A stretch of 64,000 bases of DNA from Candidula unifasciata (lineage: Eukaryota; Mollusca; Gastropoda; Stylommatophora; Geomitridae). The stretch is from contig CAJHNH020000817.1 of the NCBI GenBank assembly GCA_905116865.2, positions 5,001 through 69,000 on the forward strand, read 5' to 3'. The position numbers and the translations under genes were made by a program. Shown here piece by piece: positions 9,560 through 21,672 of the stretch. Numbering within the stretch: position 1 is the first letter of the stretch; each line of letters opens with the position of its first letter. The notes beneath the pieces are model-generated. The model was not told the DNA's origin, did not search any database, and worked only from the letters and a program-made list of their open reading frames with translations.

Positions 9560-11570
9560 TTTTTTAACAAATGAAAGGTGTTAAGCTTTTTTAACATTTT
9601 ACTTATGTTATGTTTAAATTTATTAACGCTTGTGCTTGTTTATGCTCTTTTTTATATTACTAACTCTTGTACTTGTTTATTTCTTTGTCTGTTTATTATT
9701 TAGTGTACTTGTGTATGTTATATTTATATGTGTGTACTTAGTTATGCTATGTCTATATGTATAAACTCTTGTACTTGTCTATGATATCTTTATACTTACT
9801 AGTCTGCGTACGTATGTATGTTATGTTTATACTTACTATACTTTGTACTTGTTTGTTTATACTTAATAGCCTCTGTAATGATTTAGGTTATATTTATACT
9901 TACTAGACTTTTTACTTGTTTATGTTATGTTTCTACTTACCAGCCTTTGTACTTGTTTATGTTATGTTTATAGCTTGAGTGCTTGTTTATGATGCAATTA
10001 AACAAAAGCATGGGGTTCTTTTCTGTGTCATTGGCACATCAGGTATATGATGCTCGAGCCATGTTTTATATGGCACTCGGTGCAACATTGAAGAAAACAT
10101 TATGCTGGGACTCTTTGTTCCTGGTACATTAGCTATACCTATTTTGTACCCATAGTCAAGCTTTACGGTGTATTTATTTTTACTAACCTTTGTCCTTGTT
10201 TATGTTATGTTTATATTTATTAATCCGTACTTGTGTAGTGTGTTTTTATATTTTCCAATTACTTATGTTTATAATTGTTAACCATTTTGCTCGTTTATAG
10301 CATGTTCGGATTGATTTATCTCTGTACTACTTGATTTTAGGTTCACATTTATTAACCTCTTTACTTGTTTATGTTAAGTTTATATGTATTATTCTTTGTA
10401 CTTCTTTCTTACATGTTTATATTTCTTGACTTGTCTTTTATTTATATGTTAGGTTATGTGCATATCTGTTTACCGTATCTTTGTTTTTTTTATTATATTT
10501 TTGTTTGCTTAGATTTCTTTTTGGTTACACAATATATTGTTTATAATTTTACCCGATGTGCGTGTTTATTTCACATAAAATTTACATTCTTTAACATGTG
10601 TCGTTGTTTATGTTACATTACATATATTTATTATTCATAAAATGTGAGTGTGTGTGTGTGTGTGTGCGTGCTTGTGTGTGTGTGTGTATCTGTGAGTGTG
10701 TGTTTGCTTGTTTATTTGTTCGTTTGTTTGTTTGCTTGTGTGTGTTATCTTATGTTTATGATTGTTATCCTGTGTACTTTTTCATTTTATATTATGTTTA
10801 TTATTATAGCTTATGTCATTATGTTATGCTGTTTTTCATTTGTTGACCTGTTTGCTTTTTTTAATAATATTTACATTTTTTATGTTACCCTACATTTAAA
10901 AAGTAATAACAAGTGTATTTATAAATTTTCTTTGTATTTTTATTTATAAATTTTTGTACTTGATTTATATCATAGTATTTTAACGTTTATTATTGTATTT
11001 TTTTTTTTAAAGTTATATTATAGTCGATTTTATTTTTACATATGCATGATTATTTTTGTTTATCTGTGTATTAGATAACTCCTTATCTATGTGTATCTGT
11101 TATTTTTTTTTATATGTGTATGTGTTTATAGTACAGTTTCTGTTTACTATGGATGGATTCTTTTATGTTATTTTATATTTTTTGTTGTAAGTATTTGGTA
11201 TTTTACACTTATTTTACTGCTCTTGTTATATATAATTGTTTATATTTACTAATGTGTATACTTATTCACCTTAAATTATGTGTTAGCCTTAATATTTAAT
11301 TATATTTTAAATTCCATTTATATTTGTTAACAAACGAATTCATTCATTTTTACATCATTTATATAAGTTACCTAATGTACATGTTTGTGTTAAATTATGT
11401 TTTACTTTGCTAACTTGTTTATGTTAAATTATGTTTTCTTTGCTAACTTGTTTATGTTAAATTATGTTTTCCTTGCTAACCCATGTACTTATTTATGTTA
11501 TGTCTATATTTGTTAACAACTATACTTGCTTGTGCTAAATTACGGGGTAATGTTTAATGACGAGTATGAT
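9560..11570. repeat. 2-kb degenerate T/A-rich repeat field
   Basis: Downstream of the receptor stop codon, words such as TACTTGTTTATGTTATGTTT and ATATTTACTAACCTTTG recur at irregular spacing of about 35-60 bp, decaying to simple T/A-rich sequence. A short GT-rich patch lies at about 10640-10740. A stretch at about 10000-10160 does not fit the repeat. No gene was found here. It may include the receptor's 3' UTR, but no boundary can be placed. Confidence 0.6.
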
Positions 11571-11589
11571 TTTGTTAAAAACACAATAA

Positions 11590-12560
11590 GAAATGTCAAA
11601 AATGACCAGACTTGTGACAGTTAGGAACCGCTCCTAACTGGTGGCAACCATATTCTGTAACTTTGCTACACAGATGATACAGTTCCCCTTTCGAACAGCG
11701 TAAAGGGAATACAAAATGTAATACAGTCTGTCCAAAAGAACGGTGAAGATCAAAACATATTCTTAAATTTAAAGAAACGAAAATATCGTCCACAAATAAA
11801 ACTGGCTGTCAGTAAATTAACAATAAATTATGAGGAAATTGAAAATGTCACAAACTTTGAATATCTAGTGGCTATAATAAACAAAATTGAGACAGCATCT
11901 AGAGCGTACCGTATGAGAACTGCAGGCTACATGTCAAAAGGCCGACCTAAAAGAAAAAGATATAGGTAGAGGAAGTAACAGAGACAGAACAGATACACAA
12001 AGGAGGATAGCCATAGAAATGCAAAGATTAAACAGCATTAAAAGTCTTTTGTTAAGCACCAGCAAGGAAATTAAAATTAAAATTTTGAAAGCATGCATCT
12101 TCCCTGTAGCAAAATACGGCTTTCAGTCATGGACTATTTCCCAGTCCTTGAGAAAGAAAATAAAAGCTCTTGAGCTGAAATGCTATAGAAAGATTCTCAA
12201 AATATTATAGACAAAGAAGAGGAGAAATCCTTAAATGTTTTAACAATCTAAACATCAGGGAAGATTGGCTAATGAACGGTATCTTGTCTCGGTAACTGAA
12301 ATATTTTGGTCATTTAAAAACAGTAGCACAAATCGTGGGACCAGGAAGGTGGGGCATCGGCTGACCAACACAGAGATAGGCATAGGATATAGGTGACCAC
12401 TTGATTATGAAAGTACATGAGGCGGAAGAGCTGACGAGAGACCGCGTTTCTTTTAGGCAGACTGTGATGAGAGCGAACGTTCTGCAAGGGACCTGCTATG
12501 TGATAATGATAATGATGTTGATGATCACGATGATGATAATGATTTTGTTGATGATTGTAA
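11590..12560 (+). mobile_element. LINE fragment (RT thumb to 3' end)
   Basis: Pieces translate as NFEYLVAIINK (near 11855), then KSLLLSTSKEIKIKILKACI and YGFQSWTISQSLRKKI (12019-12210), and further on KYFGHLK and a degenerate GDRVSFRQTVMRANV block. This is the same order as in other LINEs here: thumb, SWT motif, FGH/GRP motif, 3' end. Several frameshifts are present. It ends in a GATAATGATAATGATG tail and is followed by the GAA tract. Confidence 0.65.
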
Positions 12561-12579
12561 TGATTAGGGAGGAGAGGAG

Positions 12580-12587
12580 GATAAGAA

Positions 12588-12618
<31 letters not shown>

Positions 12619-12850
12619 AAGAAGAAGAAGAAGAGAAGAAGAAGAAGAAGAAGAAGAAGAAGAAGAAGAAGAAGAAGAAGAAGAAGAAGAAGAAGAAGAA
12701 GAAGAAGAAGAAGGAAGAAGAAGAAGAAGAAGAAGAAGAAGAAGAAGAAGAAGAAGAAGAAGAAGAAGAAGAAGAAGAAGAAGAAGAAGAAGAAGAAGAA
12801 GAAGAAGAAGAAGAAGAAGAAAAAGAAGAAAAAAAAAAAGAAGAAGAAAA
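12580..12850. repeat. (GAA)n tract, about 265 bp
   Basis: Almost pure GAA/AAG triplets with rare slips, giving spurious poly-K/R/E frames on one strand and poly-S/F/L on the other. It follows directly on the LINE 3' end and its GAT-rich tail. The stretch 12850-13390 is AT-rich with GATGAT patches and no gene. Confidence 0.95.
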
Positions 12851-13389
12851 CGAAGACATGACGATGATAATGATGATGAGAAAGAAGAATATGATGATGA
12901 TTTTGATGATAAATGAAAAAATGTTGAAGAAGAAGAAGACAATAATTACGATGATAAATATAATGATGCTGTGGATGGGGGAGAGAGATCATTATAAACT
13001 TGATGACTGATGATCTAGGAGGATGAGATGATTATGATGGTGGTGACGATGGTTATGATTATGATGATAATGATGTAAAAAATACTTGTGTTTTGTTTCG
13101 CTTGTCTTGTTAATTATACTTATTTAACTGCAAACATAAAATAGTTTACCACAAAAGAACTGAATCCAGCACATTAAAGTACAAGCCGATTCGAAAAAGA
13201 AGTAATATACTTAACGTTACAAATTCACAACTTTTTATAACTCGAACTTAGCCCTGTCTTGTGTTAGCTTTTTTTGACCGAAAATGTGTATTTTTTTTAA
13301 TAAACGTTGAATTAGGAGTACACCATACTGACTCCTTGTACCACAACTGCACGAAATTTGACACTTAAAAAGCGTGATATATTTGAGGA

Positions 13390-13640
13390 TAGATTTACGA
13401 GTGTATGGCAAGACAATATTTTGGTCATATCAAGCGCCACGACGGACTGGAAAAAATTATAGCAAAAGGCATGGTACCAGGAAGGAGGGGCAGAGGCCGA
13501 CCAACACGAAGATGGGCACAGGATATAAGTGACTCCTTGAGTGTAAAAGTTCATGAGGCGGGAGAACTGGCAAGAGACCGAGTTTCTTACAGGCAGACTG
13601 TGATGAGAGCGACGTTCTGCAAAGGACCTGCTACATGATG
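13390..13640 (+). mobile_element. LINE 3' end
   Basis: An intact-looking C-terminal piece: QYFGHIKRHDGLEKII, GRRGRGRPTRRWAQDI and RVSYRQTVMRATFC. It is the same subfamily as 2550-2845 and 24780-24885 (shared RATFC..PAT ending and a GATGATA tail). Only about 77 codons remain. Confidence 0.75.
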
Positions 13641-13754
13641 ATATGGCAAGACCCATCATGCCTGCCAACATTGACAAAATGAGATCACAGAGAGAACAAA
13701 TGTGTTCTTAATCTATAATTAAATAGCACTTGTGCACTTATTATTAAAATAATT

Positions 13755-14112
13755 AAATTAGGAAGAATTTGGAAGCAATAGAGATTTGGTTTCTGAGACA
13801 AATGTTATGAATGCCTTGGATGGCCTGAATAACTAACAAAGATTGTTTGAAAGAAGCTAATTAAAATAAATAAGAAGGAGACAATCACTGTTCTTTGCCT
13901 ACGTAATGAGAAGAGAGGCATTGGAAACATCGTGACTGGAAAGATCAGTGGAAAGAGGGGTGGAGGCAGACCAAGAGAGATGATGGTGGATGGGGTGAAA
14001 CGATAGCATAGAGGGATATCATCAAGAGAGCTGTTCCAGGCAACCAGGGATCGTGATCTGTGGAGATACATTAGCGTCTATGCCAGTTGCCAGGGCAAAT
14101 GATGATGATGAT
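13755..14112 (+). mobile_element. LINE 3' end with GAT tail
   Basis: Broken frames give RREALETIV-like, RGGGRPREMMVDGV and SSRELFQATRDRDLWRY. They closely match the minus-strand LINE at 54425-54920 (RPREMMLDGL, SRELFQATRDRDLWRR). The copy ends in four GAT/ATG units at about 14100-14112, immediately before a 33-bp minisatellite. Confidence 0.75.
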
Positions 14113-14515
14113 GTTAAAAGTAATTAGACTTTGAAAGGTAGATGTACAAACTGTAATTAGACTTTGAAAGGTAGATGTACAAACTATAATTAGACTTTGA
14201 AAGGTAGATGTACAAATTGTAATTAGACTTTGAAAGGTAGATGTACAAACAATAATTAGACTTTGAAAGGTAGATGCACAAACTGTAATTAGACTTTAAA
14301 AGGTGGGTGTACAAAGTGTAGTTAGACTTTGAAAGGTAGATGAACAAACTATAATTAGACTTTGAAAGGTAGATGTACAAACTATAATTTGACTTTGAAA
14401 GGTAGATGTACAAACTATAATTAGACTTTGAGAGGTGGGTGTACAAACTGTAATTAGACTTTGAAAGGTAGATGTACAAACTGTAATTAGACTTTGAAAA
14501 GTAGATGTACAAACT
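14112..14515. repeat. 33-bp minisatellite, about 12 copies
   Basis: The unit is AATTAGACTTTGAAAGGTAG followed by ATGTACAAACTGT (33 bp). It is unrelated in sequence to the 33-bp array at 4971 but has the same period. It too lies directly beside a GAT-tailed LINE end. The open minus frames (KSNYSLYIYLS) are repeat shadows. Confidence 0.95.
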
Positions 14516-15365
14516 GCTCCTGAAAACAAAACGTCCTTCACTTTATCGCTTTGTTTTGTTTGTTTAACGTTTTCGAAAATATTTTATTTATAATTCAACC
14601 GAGGGGGGGGGTGGGGGGGGGGAATAATAACGGATTATTACAAGTACAGACGCATTTGTTTTTAAAACTGCTTAACTTGGAATGTCCTGACGCTCTTCCC
14701 AGGTGGGAAATCACTGCTCTAAAGTTACATCAATACATAATTAAATGTCTAAACATGAATTACTTCCGCTGACGTTTTCAAATTAATATCTATTGCGATG
14801 TAAATGTATCTTCTGTATGGCCCTCGCTCCCAGATCATATTAGCTAGAAATAGTCACAGACGCCGGAACATAAGGGGTCAACCCATTGAGCTCCCCTCCA
14901 ACCCTCCCCGCTAGCTTTCACCCCCCCCCCCCACCGTCCCCCCCCCCCCATCAAACTCATATACACACACATTACACCTCAACCCCAATAATTTTATAAG
15001 AAGATGGTGAATATTCCGCAAAAGATCCCTAAATGGAGTTAGCCTCGCCCATTTACGCACTAGGTCACTTTTTACTTACAGTTTGTTACGCTGGTCGACT
15101 TTTATGAAGGTTACGGCTGTTTCCCGCTCTATTGTTTGCTTTCTGTGTTGTCTTTCAATTACGTTTTCATTCCCAGAAAGAGAATGCCTGTGACATAGGT
15201 TGCAGCACTTTCGTAGGGAAGTTGTGTTAGGGCCAGTGGTCAATGTTTTTAAAGCGTTTTAAAAAAATATACAACACGTGATATCAATGGTATCGCGTAA
15301 CATCCCCGTAACCTTGTGCGAAGGTGTCGAGGCACACGAACTACCAATTACTTTATTTGGAAAGG
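14516..15365. other. No gene seen; G and C runs
   Basis: Contains a G-rich run (about 14603-14622), C-rich runs (about 14918-14950) and otherwise unique sequence. No coding frame, tRNA or known repeat was recognised. Confidence 0.55.
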
Positions 15366-15369
15366 TTTG

Positions 15370-15625
15370 CGTTACGTTTACCAAGAAAACTAACCAACCC
15401 CCTTGAACTATTTATAGAAAATATCTTCAAATGTATTTGTTTATTCATTTCATATTCTTCTACTTCTTTTTGAAGTCCGTGCCGTGTGGCATTGGTAGTC
15501 ATCTCTATCCACAACCTTCTGTGTCCCTTACTTTCAATCAACTCTGACATAGATGATCCCCCATGCCATAATCTCAAACTGTCCAGCATCTTTTCTCTCA
15601 GTCTCCCTCTGCCTCTCATATTATT
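15370..15625 (-). mobile_element. LINE 3' end
   Basis: The minus frame reads RGRGRLREKMLDSLRLWHGG and then ESKGHRRLWIEM. This is the C-terminus of the RPREKMLDSL subfamily, also seen at 31545-31860. A weak TTCTTCTACTTC (GAA-type tail on the minus strand) lies at about 15457-15470. From 15625 to 16100 nothing is recognised. Confidence 0.7.
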
Positions 15626-16099
15626 TCAAGTATATTATTATATTTGTCTGTCATTCAGGGGATTGATATTAATAATATTTTAAACAAGCTGGAAAAAAAA
15701 CAACAATGAAGACTAATGCAATATCAAATTATTAGCTTAAACAAGACACAGATTAAATTTCATTCAAGGTCAGTTTCAGAACAACAGCTAACAAATGAAA
15801 GCAAACATTGGGAGCAGGTGTTTCCTCCTTTCAAGAACCGATTAGTGTCAAGGACCATTTCGCAATAGAAAAAATAGAAGATTTACAAGTGGGAAAATCG
15901 ACTTTGACTTATTTTCGTCTTCTTCACATCCTCTTCAGTCGCTTCTGATATTTAGTGAGATAAGAGATTCGGCTTCTATCTCTTCAGCCCGCCTCGGCCA
16001 TAGAAATGTTGTGATGTTTTAGAGTTTCTCTTATGTCATCCTTCCATGTTGTTTTTGTCTACATTATACTCTACGATCTTCTCCTTCTTTGGTGTATGC

Positions 16100-16570
16100 C
16101 TGAAAAAGGTGAGGACAGGGATGCTTCTAGCAGAGTGGCTAGCTTCACTGAAAACGTCACGGGTGGTGAGCATACTTTAGATCTTTTCTCCAGGCCATAC
16201 CGACGTGGTGGGTAATGAACAGGCAGACAGGGTGGTGAATTGATACATGAAAAGGCCGATTTGGTCAAGGCCGATTTGGTCAAGGCCGATGTGGTCAAGG
16301 CCTTTTGGGAAAAAGCAACGGAATCAGTAGAGAAAGAAGATTATTATGGCACCTGGGTGTAACCAAAGGGTCTGGCCAGCTCACTACACTCAAAGAAAAG
16401 CAAGACGGACTTTTAACCAGATTGTGACCGGTACCATCAGTATTGGAACTCTGCGCTGGCTGTTGAAGATAAGGACAGAACATGCATGGGAATGACCCGA
16501 GTGCTGTGATGTTAATTCTTGACCCAACTCAGCTGGTGTATGCCTTGTGTGTCATGGCGTCACGAGGCAT
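16100..16570 (+). mobile_element. LINE family E: RNase H/3' end
   Basis: Near 16181 the frame IFSPGHTDVVGNEQADRVVN carries the RNase H signature H-x-D-x-x-G-N-E-x-A-D. It then decays into the shared 3' end (GAGTGCTGTGATGTTAATTC near 16500). A short triplicate of GATTTGGTCAAGGCC lies at about 16257-16300. From 16570 to 16915 nothing is recognised. Confidence 0.65.
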
Positions 16571-16919
16571 TCTCTCTAAGTGGGTCAACAATTTAATTGT
16601 CTTTCTTTGTATTGAAAAAAAAAAATAAACTCACAAGTAGTCAAATCAGAAAATTATGCTGGATGCGCTAAAATGTCAAAGTTGAGACCCTCCAATGGTA
16701 CTGCTGTTTGTCGAGTCGCGTATCAGCGTTTTGTCTCTGCCAGGGTGTGATCCGCGCAGAATGTTTAAAGTTCAGCATTACTTGTCAGCTCTGATCGCTA
16801 TGTGAAAATGATGCAAAAACTACGAGCAAGAATGATACGTGTTCGTCTTTCCAGAGAATTCTACATCCAGCATATAGTGACGATATGGCGCTTTGTGAGA
16901 TTTTTTTTTCCTTTTCTCA

Positions 16920-18598
16920 AAGTTCTAAGAGCATCTCAAGGAAAATAGATATACTTCTGACGAAAATGTGTTCAAAGAACATTTCAAGGAAAATAGATAT
17001 GCTTCTGACGAGAATATGTTCAAAGAACATCTCAGGGGAAAAAGATATGGTTCTGACGAGGATATATTCAAAGAACATCTCAGGGGAAAAAGATTTGCTT
17101 CTGATAAGAATGTAGTCAAAGAACATTTCACGGAAAACATATATGCTTCTGACGAGAATGTGTTCAAAGAACATCTCACGGGAAACAGATATGCTTCTAA
17201 CGAGAATGTGTTCAAAGAACATCTCACGGGAAACATATATGCTTCTGACGAGAATTTGTTCAAAGAACATCTTACGGGAAATAGATATGCTTCTAACGAG
17301 AATGTGTTCAAAGAACATCTCACGGGAAACATATATGCTTCTGACGAGAATGTGTTCAAAGAACATCTCAGGGGAAATAGATGTGCTTCTGACGAGACTA
17401 TGTTCAAAGAACATCTCAGGGGAAAAAGATATGCTTCTAATAAGAATGTAGTCAAAGAACATCTCAGGGGAAACAGACATGCTTCTGCCGAGAATGTGTT
17501 CAAAGAACATCTCAAGGAAAATAGATATGCTTCTGACGAGAATGTGTTCAAAGAACATCTCAAGGAAAATAGATATGCTTCTGACGAGAATGTGTTCAAA
17601 GAACATTTCAAGGAAAATAGATATGCTTCTGAGGAGAATGTGTTCAAAGAACATCTCAGGGGAAATAGATATGCTTCTGACGAGAATATGTTCAAAGAAC
17701 ATCTCAGGGGAAAAAGATATGGTTCTGACGAGGATATATTCAAAGAACATCTCAGGGGAAAAAGATTTGCTTCTGATAAGAATGTAGTCAAAGAACATTT
17801 CACGGAAAACATATATGCTTCTGACGAGAATGTGTTCAAAGAACATCTCACGGGAAACAGATATGCTTCTAACGAGAATGTGTTCAAAGAACATCTCACG
17901 GGAAACATATATGCTTCTGACGAGAATTTGTTCAAAGAACATCTTACGGGAAACAGATATGCTTCTAACGAGAATGTGTTCAAAGAACATCTCACGGGAA
18001 ACATATATGCTTCTGACGAGAATGTGTTCAAAGAACATCTCAGGGGAAATAGATATGCTTCTGACGAGACTATGTTCAAAGAACATCTCAGGGGGAAAAG
18101 ATATGCTTCTAATAAGAATGTAGTCAAAGAACATTTCACGGGAAACATACATGCTTCTGACGAGAATGTGTTCAAAGAACATCTCAGGGGAAACAGACAT
18201 GCTTCTGCCGAGAATGTGTTCAAAGAACATCTCGAGGAAAATAGATATGCTTCTGACGAGAATGTGTTCAAAGAACATCTCAAGGAAAATAGATATGCTT
18301 CTGACGAGAATGTGTTCAAAGAACATCTCAAGAAAACTAGATATGCTTCTGACGAGAATGTGTTCAAAGAACATCTCAAGGAAAATAGATATGCTTCTGA
18401 CGAGAATGTGTTCAAAGAACATCTCAAGGAAAATAGATATGCTTCTGACGAGAATGTGTTCAAAGAACATCTCAAGAAAACTAGATATGCTTCTGACGAG
18501 AATGTGTTTAAAGAACATCTCAAGGAAACTAGATATGCTTCTGACGAGAATGTGTTCAAAGAACATCTTAAGGAAAATAGATATGCTTCTGACGAGGA
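16920..18598. repeat. 48-bp satellite, about 35 monomers, 672-bp higher-order period
   Basis: The monomer is CTCAAGGAAAATAGATATGC, then TTCTGACGAGAATGTGTTC and AAAGAACAT (48 bp). Monomers 2-10 and 16-24 (counting from 16968) correspond one to one with almost no difference, giving a 14-monomer (672-bp) higher-order repeat, from about 17016 and again from about 17688. The last nine monomers are more uniform. The forward frame stays open for 579 codons (16-residue unit VFKEHLKENRYASDEN), and both an antisense frame and another forward frame are also open. Most monomer differences change the residue (K/R/T, E/G, N/T), so a coding role is not supported. Confidence 0.9.
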
Positions 18599-18599
18599 G

Positions 18600-19230
18600 G
18601 TAGCAGCTAACGTTCTATCCTGGTTTTGTGAAAAATCATGTGATTTTTTTCTCGACATGTTTCAAAAACCTGTTCCACGCTGGCGTATAGTTGTGTATGT
18701 TTTTTGAACACATTCTCGTGTGTTTGTGGGAAACATAGTGGTGACTTTGATGAAACATTATAGCACCTAACTTAAAGGACACGTCATGCTTTCAGAAAAA
18801 TGCACGTTTCTTGTGTACATTATGCACAGTAACTAAGATATGTCCTTAGAGGCATCACTTTTCAAACCGCCATCGTAGATGAGTCTTTTCTTAACAGACT
18901 GCGTGCAGACAGTTATTAGTGCCTCTGCAGACCAGGTGGAATTAAATAGTTTGCACGAATCATAAATGAAGAGCTTTTGGAAATAACAAAACTAAATCCA
19001 GTGAATCTAGAGGTGAGGAAAAGATGCTGGTGTTGGATAAAACCTGCTCTGAGGAAAACCTGTAAACTGAATGATTTGTACTGGCACTTGCAAGGTAAAG
19101 GAAATAAATGCACACAAAACAAGCACAAGGAAGGGGATTGGAGAAATAAGTAAAACATATCAGAGGTGTATGGGGTAAACTGCATGCGTTAACAAACAGA
19201 TACGACCATTTGGTGTGAGTTGTTTGAGGC
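18600..19230. other. No gene seen
   Basis: Unique sequence after the satellite. A CACATTCTCGTGTGTTTGTG segment just past the array loosely echoes the monomer's complement. No coding or RNA signal was recognised. Confidence 0.5.
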
Positions 19231-19234
19231 TACT

Positions 19235-19650
19235 GTAATATTGTGCCGATGTAGAAGGTCTTTAGTTTCAGTAATCCATCTTTTCCTAAAGCTCAGCATC
19301 TTACTTTCACATTAGAGCATTCCATGTGTAGCGCCTCTGTTGGTAATTGCTGTGGTTCCTTTTATTGTAAAGAGATGATCAAACCGTGTAATGTTGTATT
19401 TCTCTAATAATATGGTGCATGATGTTGTTTCCACAGTCCCGTCTGAGTCACAAATAGGATTGTGCGTTTAAGGTCGCCACCGGTCCCCCATAGCTTCTCT
19501 TGCAATGTGGCTCCCTTTGACCAGATCCACAGTCTTTGCTGGGAGAGGTTAAGGCAGTACTGCAGTATGTGCTTAGGAGTCTGTCTTTCTGCTCCACAAT
19601 ACAGTCTATATGATTTCTCACTTTGTCTCGTATGGCTATGCTGGCGGTTT
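19235..19650 (-). mobile_element. LINE C-terminal (Cys/His) fragment
   Basis: Minus-strand frame: QTPKHILQYCLNLSQQRLW and then ATLQEKLWGTGGDL. This resembles the Cys/His segment (T..HIL..C....R...W..G..L..KLWG) that follows the RNase H of I- or Jockey-type LINEs. It is fragmentary. Confidence 0.5.
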
Positions 19651-20760
19651 TCCTAATTCATTCCATTTCGTCATTTCATAGGTGGTAATTCTATTATATT
19701 CTATCGGTGGAAACAGGGAAAAGGGGTGCTGGGGGGGGGAGGGGTGTGAATAACAGATGGACATTAAAAGAAGTTTGCGTCGAACTAAGAAACCAGTTCG
19801 AGGTGTTTAACGCCCTGCCAGAGACAGCAAATATTGAAGAAGAATGGGAACAGTCTCAAATATATGTATCGCAATGCAGCCCAGAAAAGACTCGGTGTGA
19901 AGAAACATTTGAGAGAGGAATGGAAATCTTAAAGAATCTTAGTCAAAGACAGAAGAGAGAAAATTGCAAAAGTAGCAAAAAAACTCACAAAGAGCACATT
20001 GGAAAAAATGGCCGCACAGAAAGCATATAGCACCAAACATGAAGAAGTAAAGAAAAGCTTTAAGAAAGACAAAAACGAATACTTGGAATTCAAAGCTGCC
20101 AAAGCGGAAGAAGTAGCAATGATTAGTGATACTAGAATATTGTATAATAAAAGCAAAGGATCTTGACACTTTAGCTTTAATAAAGGAAACCTAAGAGACA
20201 CAACAAAAGAAAAACAAAAGAAATAATCACAACGGAAATGGGAAGGGTTAACGGATGGCAAGAATATTTAACCGAGTTGCTGAAAACTGTAGAAATCTGT
20301 GGCTAACTCCTAGAAATGGATATTAAGCGTTTTAAAAAAATTGAAACGACAATAAGCAGTATAAAGAATGGGAAGGCACCAGGTGAAGACCGTATTCGTG
20401 TTGACATGTTAAGGCAGATCCAACATCTACAACAAAAGTATCAAATGGAATATTCAACAAAATTTTGGTAAATGAAGTGGTCCCAATAGATTGAAAAAAA
20501 TCCCACTACCGGAGAAAAGTGATCTCTCACACTGCAACAACTGATGAGGCATAACGTTATTGTCTGTACTTGGAAAGGCGTTCTATGGGGTGATATACAA
20601 TAGAATTAAGACGTCTTTAGACAGAGTTTTGTCGGAAGATCAGGCAGGATTTAGAAAAGGAAGAAACTGTTGTGATCATATTTTTCACTCACAGACATAT
20701 TGTGTATCAAGCTTTAGAATGGAATGCCACGTTAAATATAAACTTTATAGACTGAAAAGT

Positions 20761-20844
20761 CTAGATAAACTATGATGTGGGGGGCCCTTGCTGTTTAGGT
20801 GTCTAGATAAACTATGATGTGGGGGGCCCTTGCTGTTTAGGTGT
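20761..20844. repeat. 42-bp direct duplication
   Basis: CTAGATAAACTATGATGTGG, then GGGGCCCTTGCTGTTTAGGTGT, occurs twice in tandem (20761 and 20803). It lies inside the dead LINE, between RT blocks. Confidence 0.9.
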
Positions 20845-20966
20845 TACCAAATAAATTTATAAACATATTTAAAGCACTATATGAAGGATGCCAATGCAAA
20901 TTGAAGGTAGAACTATTGGAAACTGAATACTTTAAGGTAACATCAGAAGTCCGACAAGGGTGCTTT

Positions 20967-21409
20967 ATGTCACCTTTCTTGTTTCTCATAGTGATAGATT
21001 ATGTCACCTTTCTTGTTTCTCATAGTGATAGATTATGTCACCTTTCTTGTTTCTCATAGTGATAGATTATGTCACCTTTCTTTTTTTCTCATAGTGATAG
21101 ATTATGTCACCTTTCTTGTTTCTCATAGTGATAGATTATGTCACCTTTCTTGTTTCTCATAGTGATAGATTATGTCACCTTTCTTGTTTCTCATAGTGAT
21201 AGATTATGTCACCTTTCTTGTTTCTCATAGTGATAGATTATGTCACCTTTCTTGTTTCTCATAGTGATAGATTATGTCACCTTTCTTGTTTCTCATAGTG
21301 ATAGATTATGTTACCTTTCTTGTTTCTCATAGTGATAGATTATGTCACCTTTCTTGTTTCTCATAGTGATAGATTATGTTACCTTTCTTGTTTCTCATAG
21401 TGATAGATT
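20967..21409. repeat. 34-bp tandem expansion inside the RT frame, 13 copies
   Basis: The unit is ATGTCACCTTTCTTGTTTCT followed by CATAGTGATAGATT (34 bp). It encodes the SPFLFLIVIDYV piece of RT block 4. Thirteen near-identical copies run from 20967 to 21409, one of them 35 bp. Two variants read ATGTTACC. As 34 is not divisible by 3, the expansion destroys the frame. Confidence 0.95.
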
Positions 21410-21544
21410 ATGTTACGAAGAAAGCAACCACAGGCACATGGACGGGCCTTCAATGGAGTCTTCTCGAACAGCTGGAACATTTGAACTTTGCAGATATCTG
21501 TGCCATCAGCCAAAGTAAAGAACATCTACAACAAAACTGGGAAA

Positions 21545-21672
21545 GTAAAGACAGCCGGCGTAATACCGACCACATTACCCACAGAGTGCTGATGGTCTGT
21601 AAAAATATGGGACGCTCTGCCCATATGCTCGATGCGCCGAAAGGCGTGAAACGGGAACTTTACTTACAACAA
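21545..21672 (+). mobile_element. SINE family B, 3' part
   Basis: GTAAAGACAGCCGGCGTAAT, then GACCACATTACCCACAGAGTGC and GCGCCGAAAGGCGTGAA, to AACTTTACTT. It matches the 3' half of the full copy at 54026-54290. The tRNA-like head is absent. It lies inside the LINE. Confidence 0.8.

Noticed and set aside
16925..18707. Three overlapping long open frames (549-579 codons) in the 48-bp array
   Set aside because: The unit length is divisible by three and lacks stops in most frames on both strands. Monomer differences are mostly residue-changing and there is no homology or start/splice context, so they are treated as repeat shadows.
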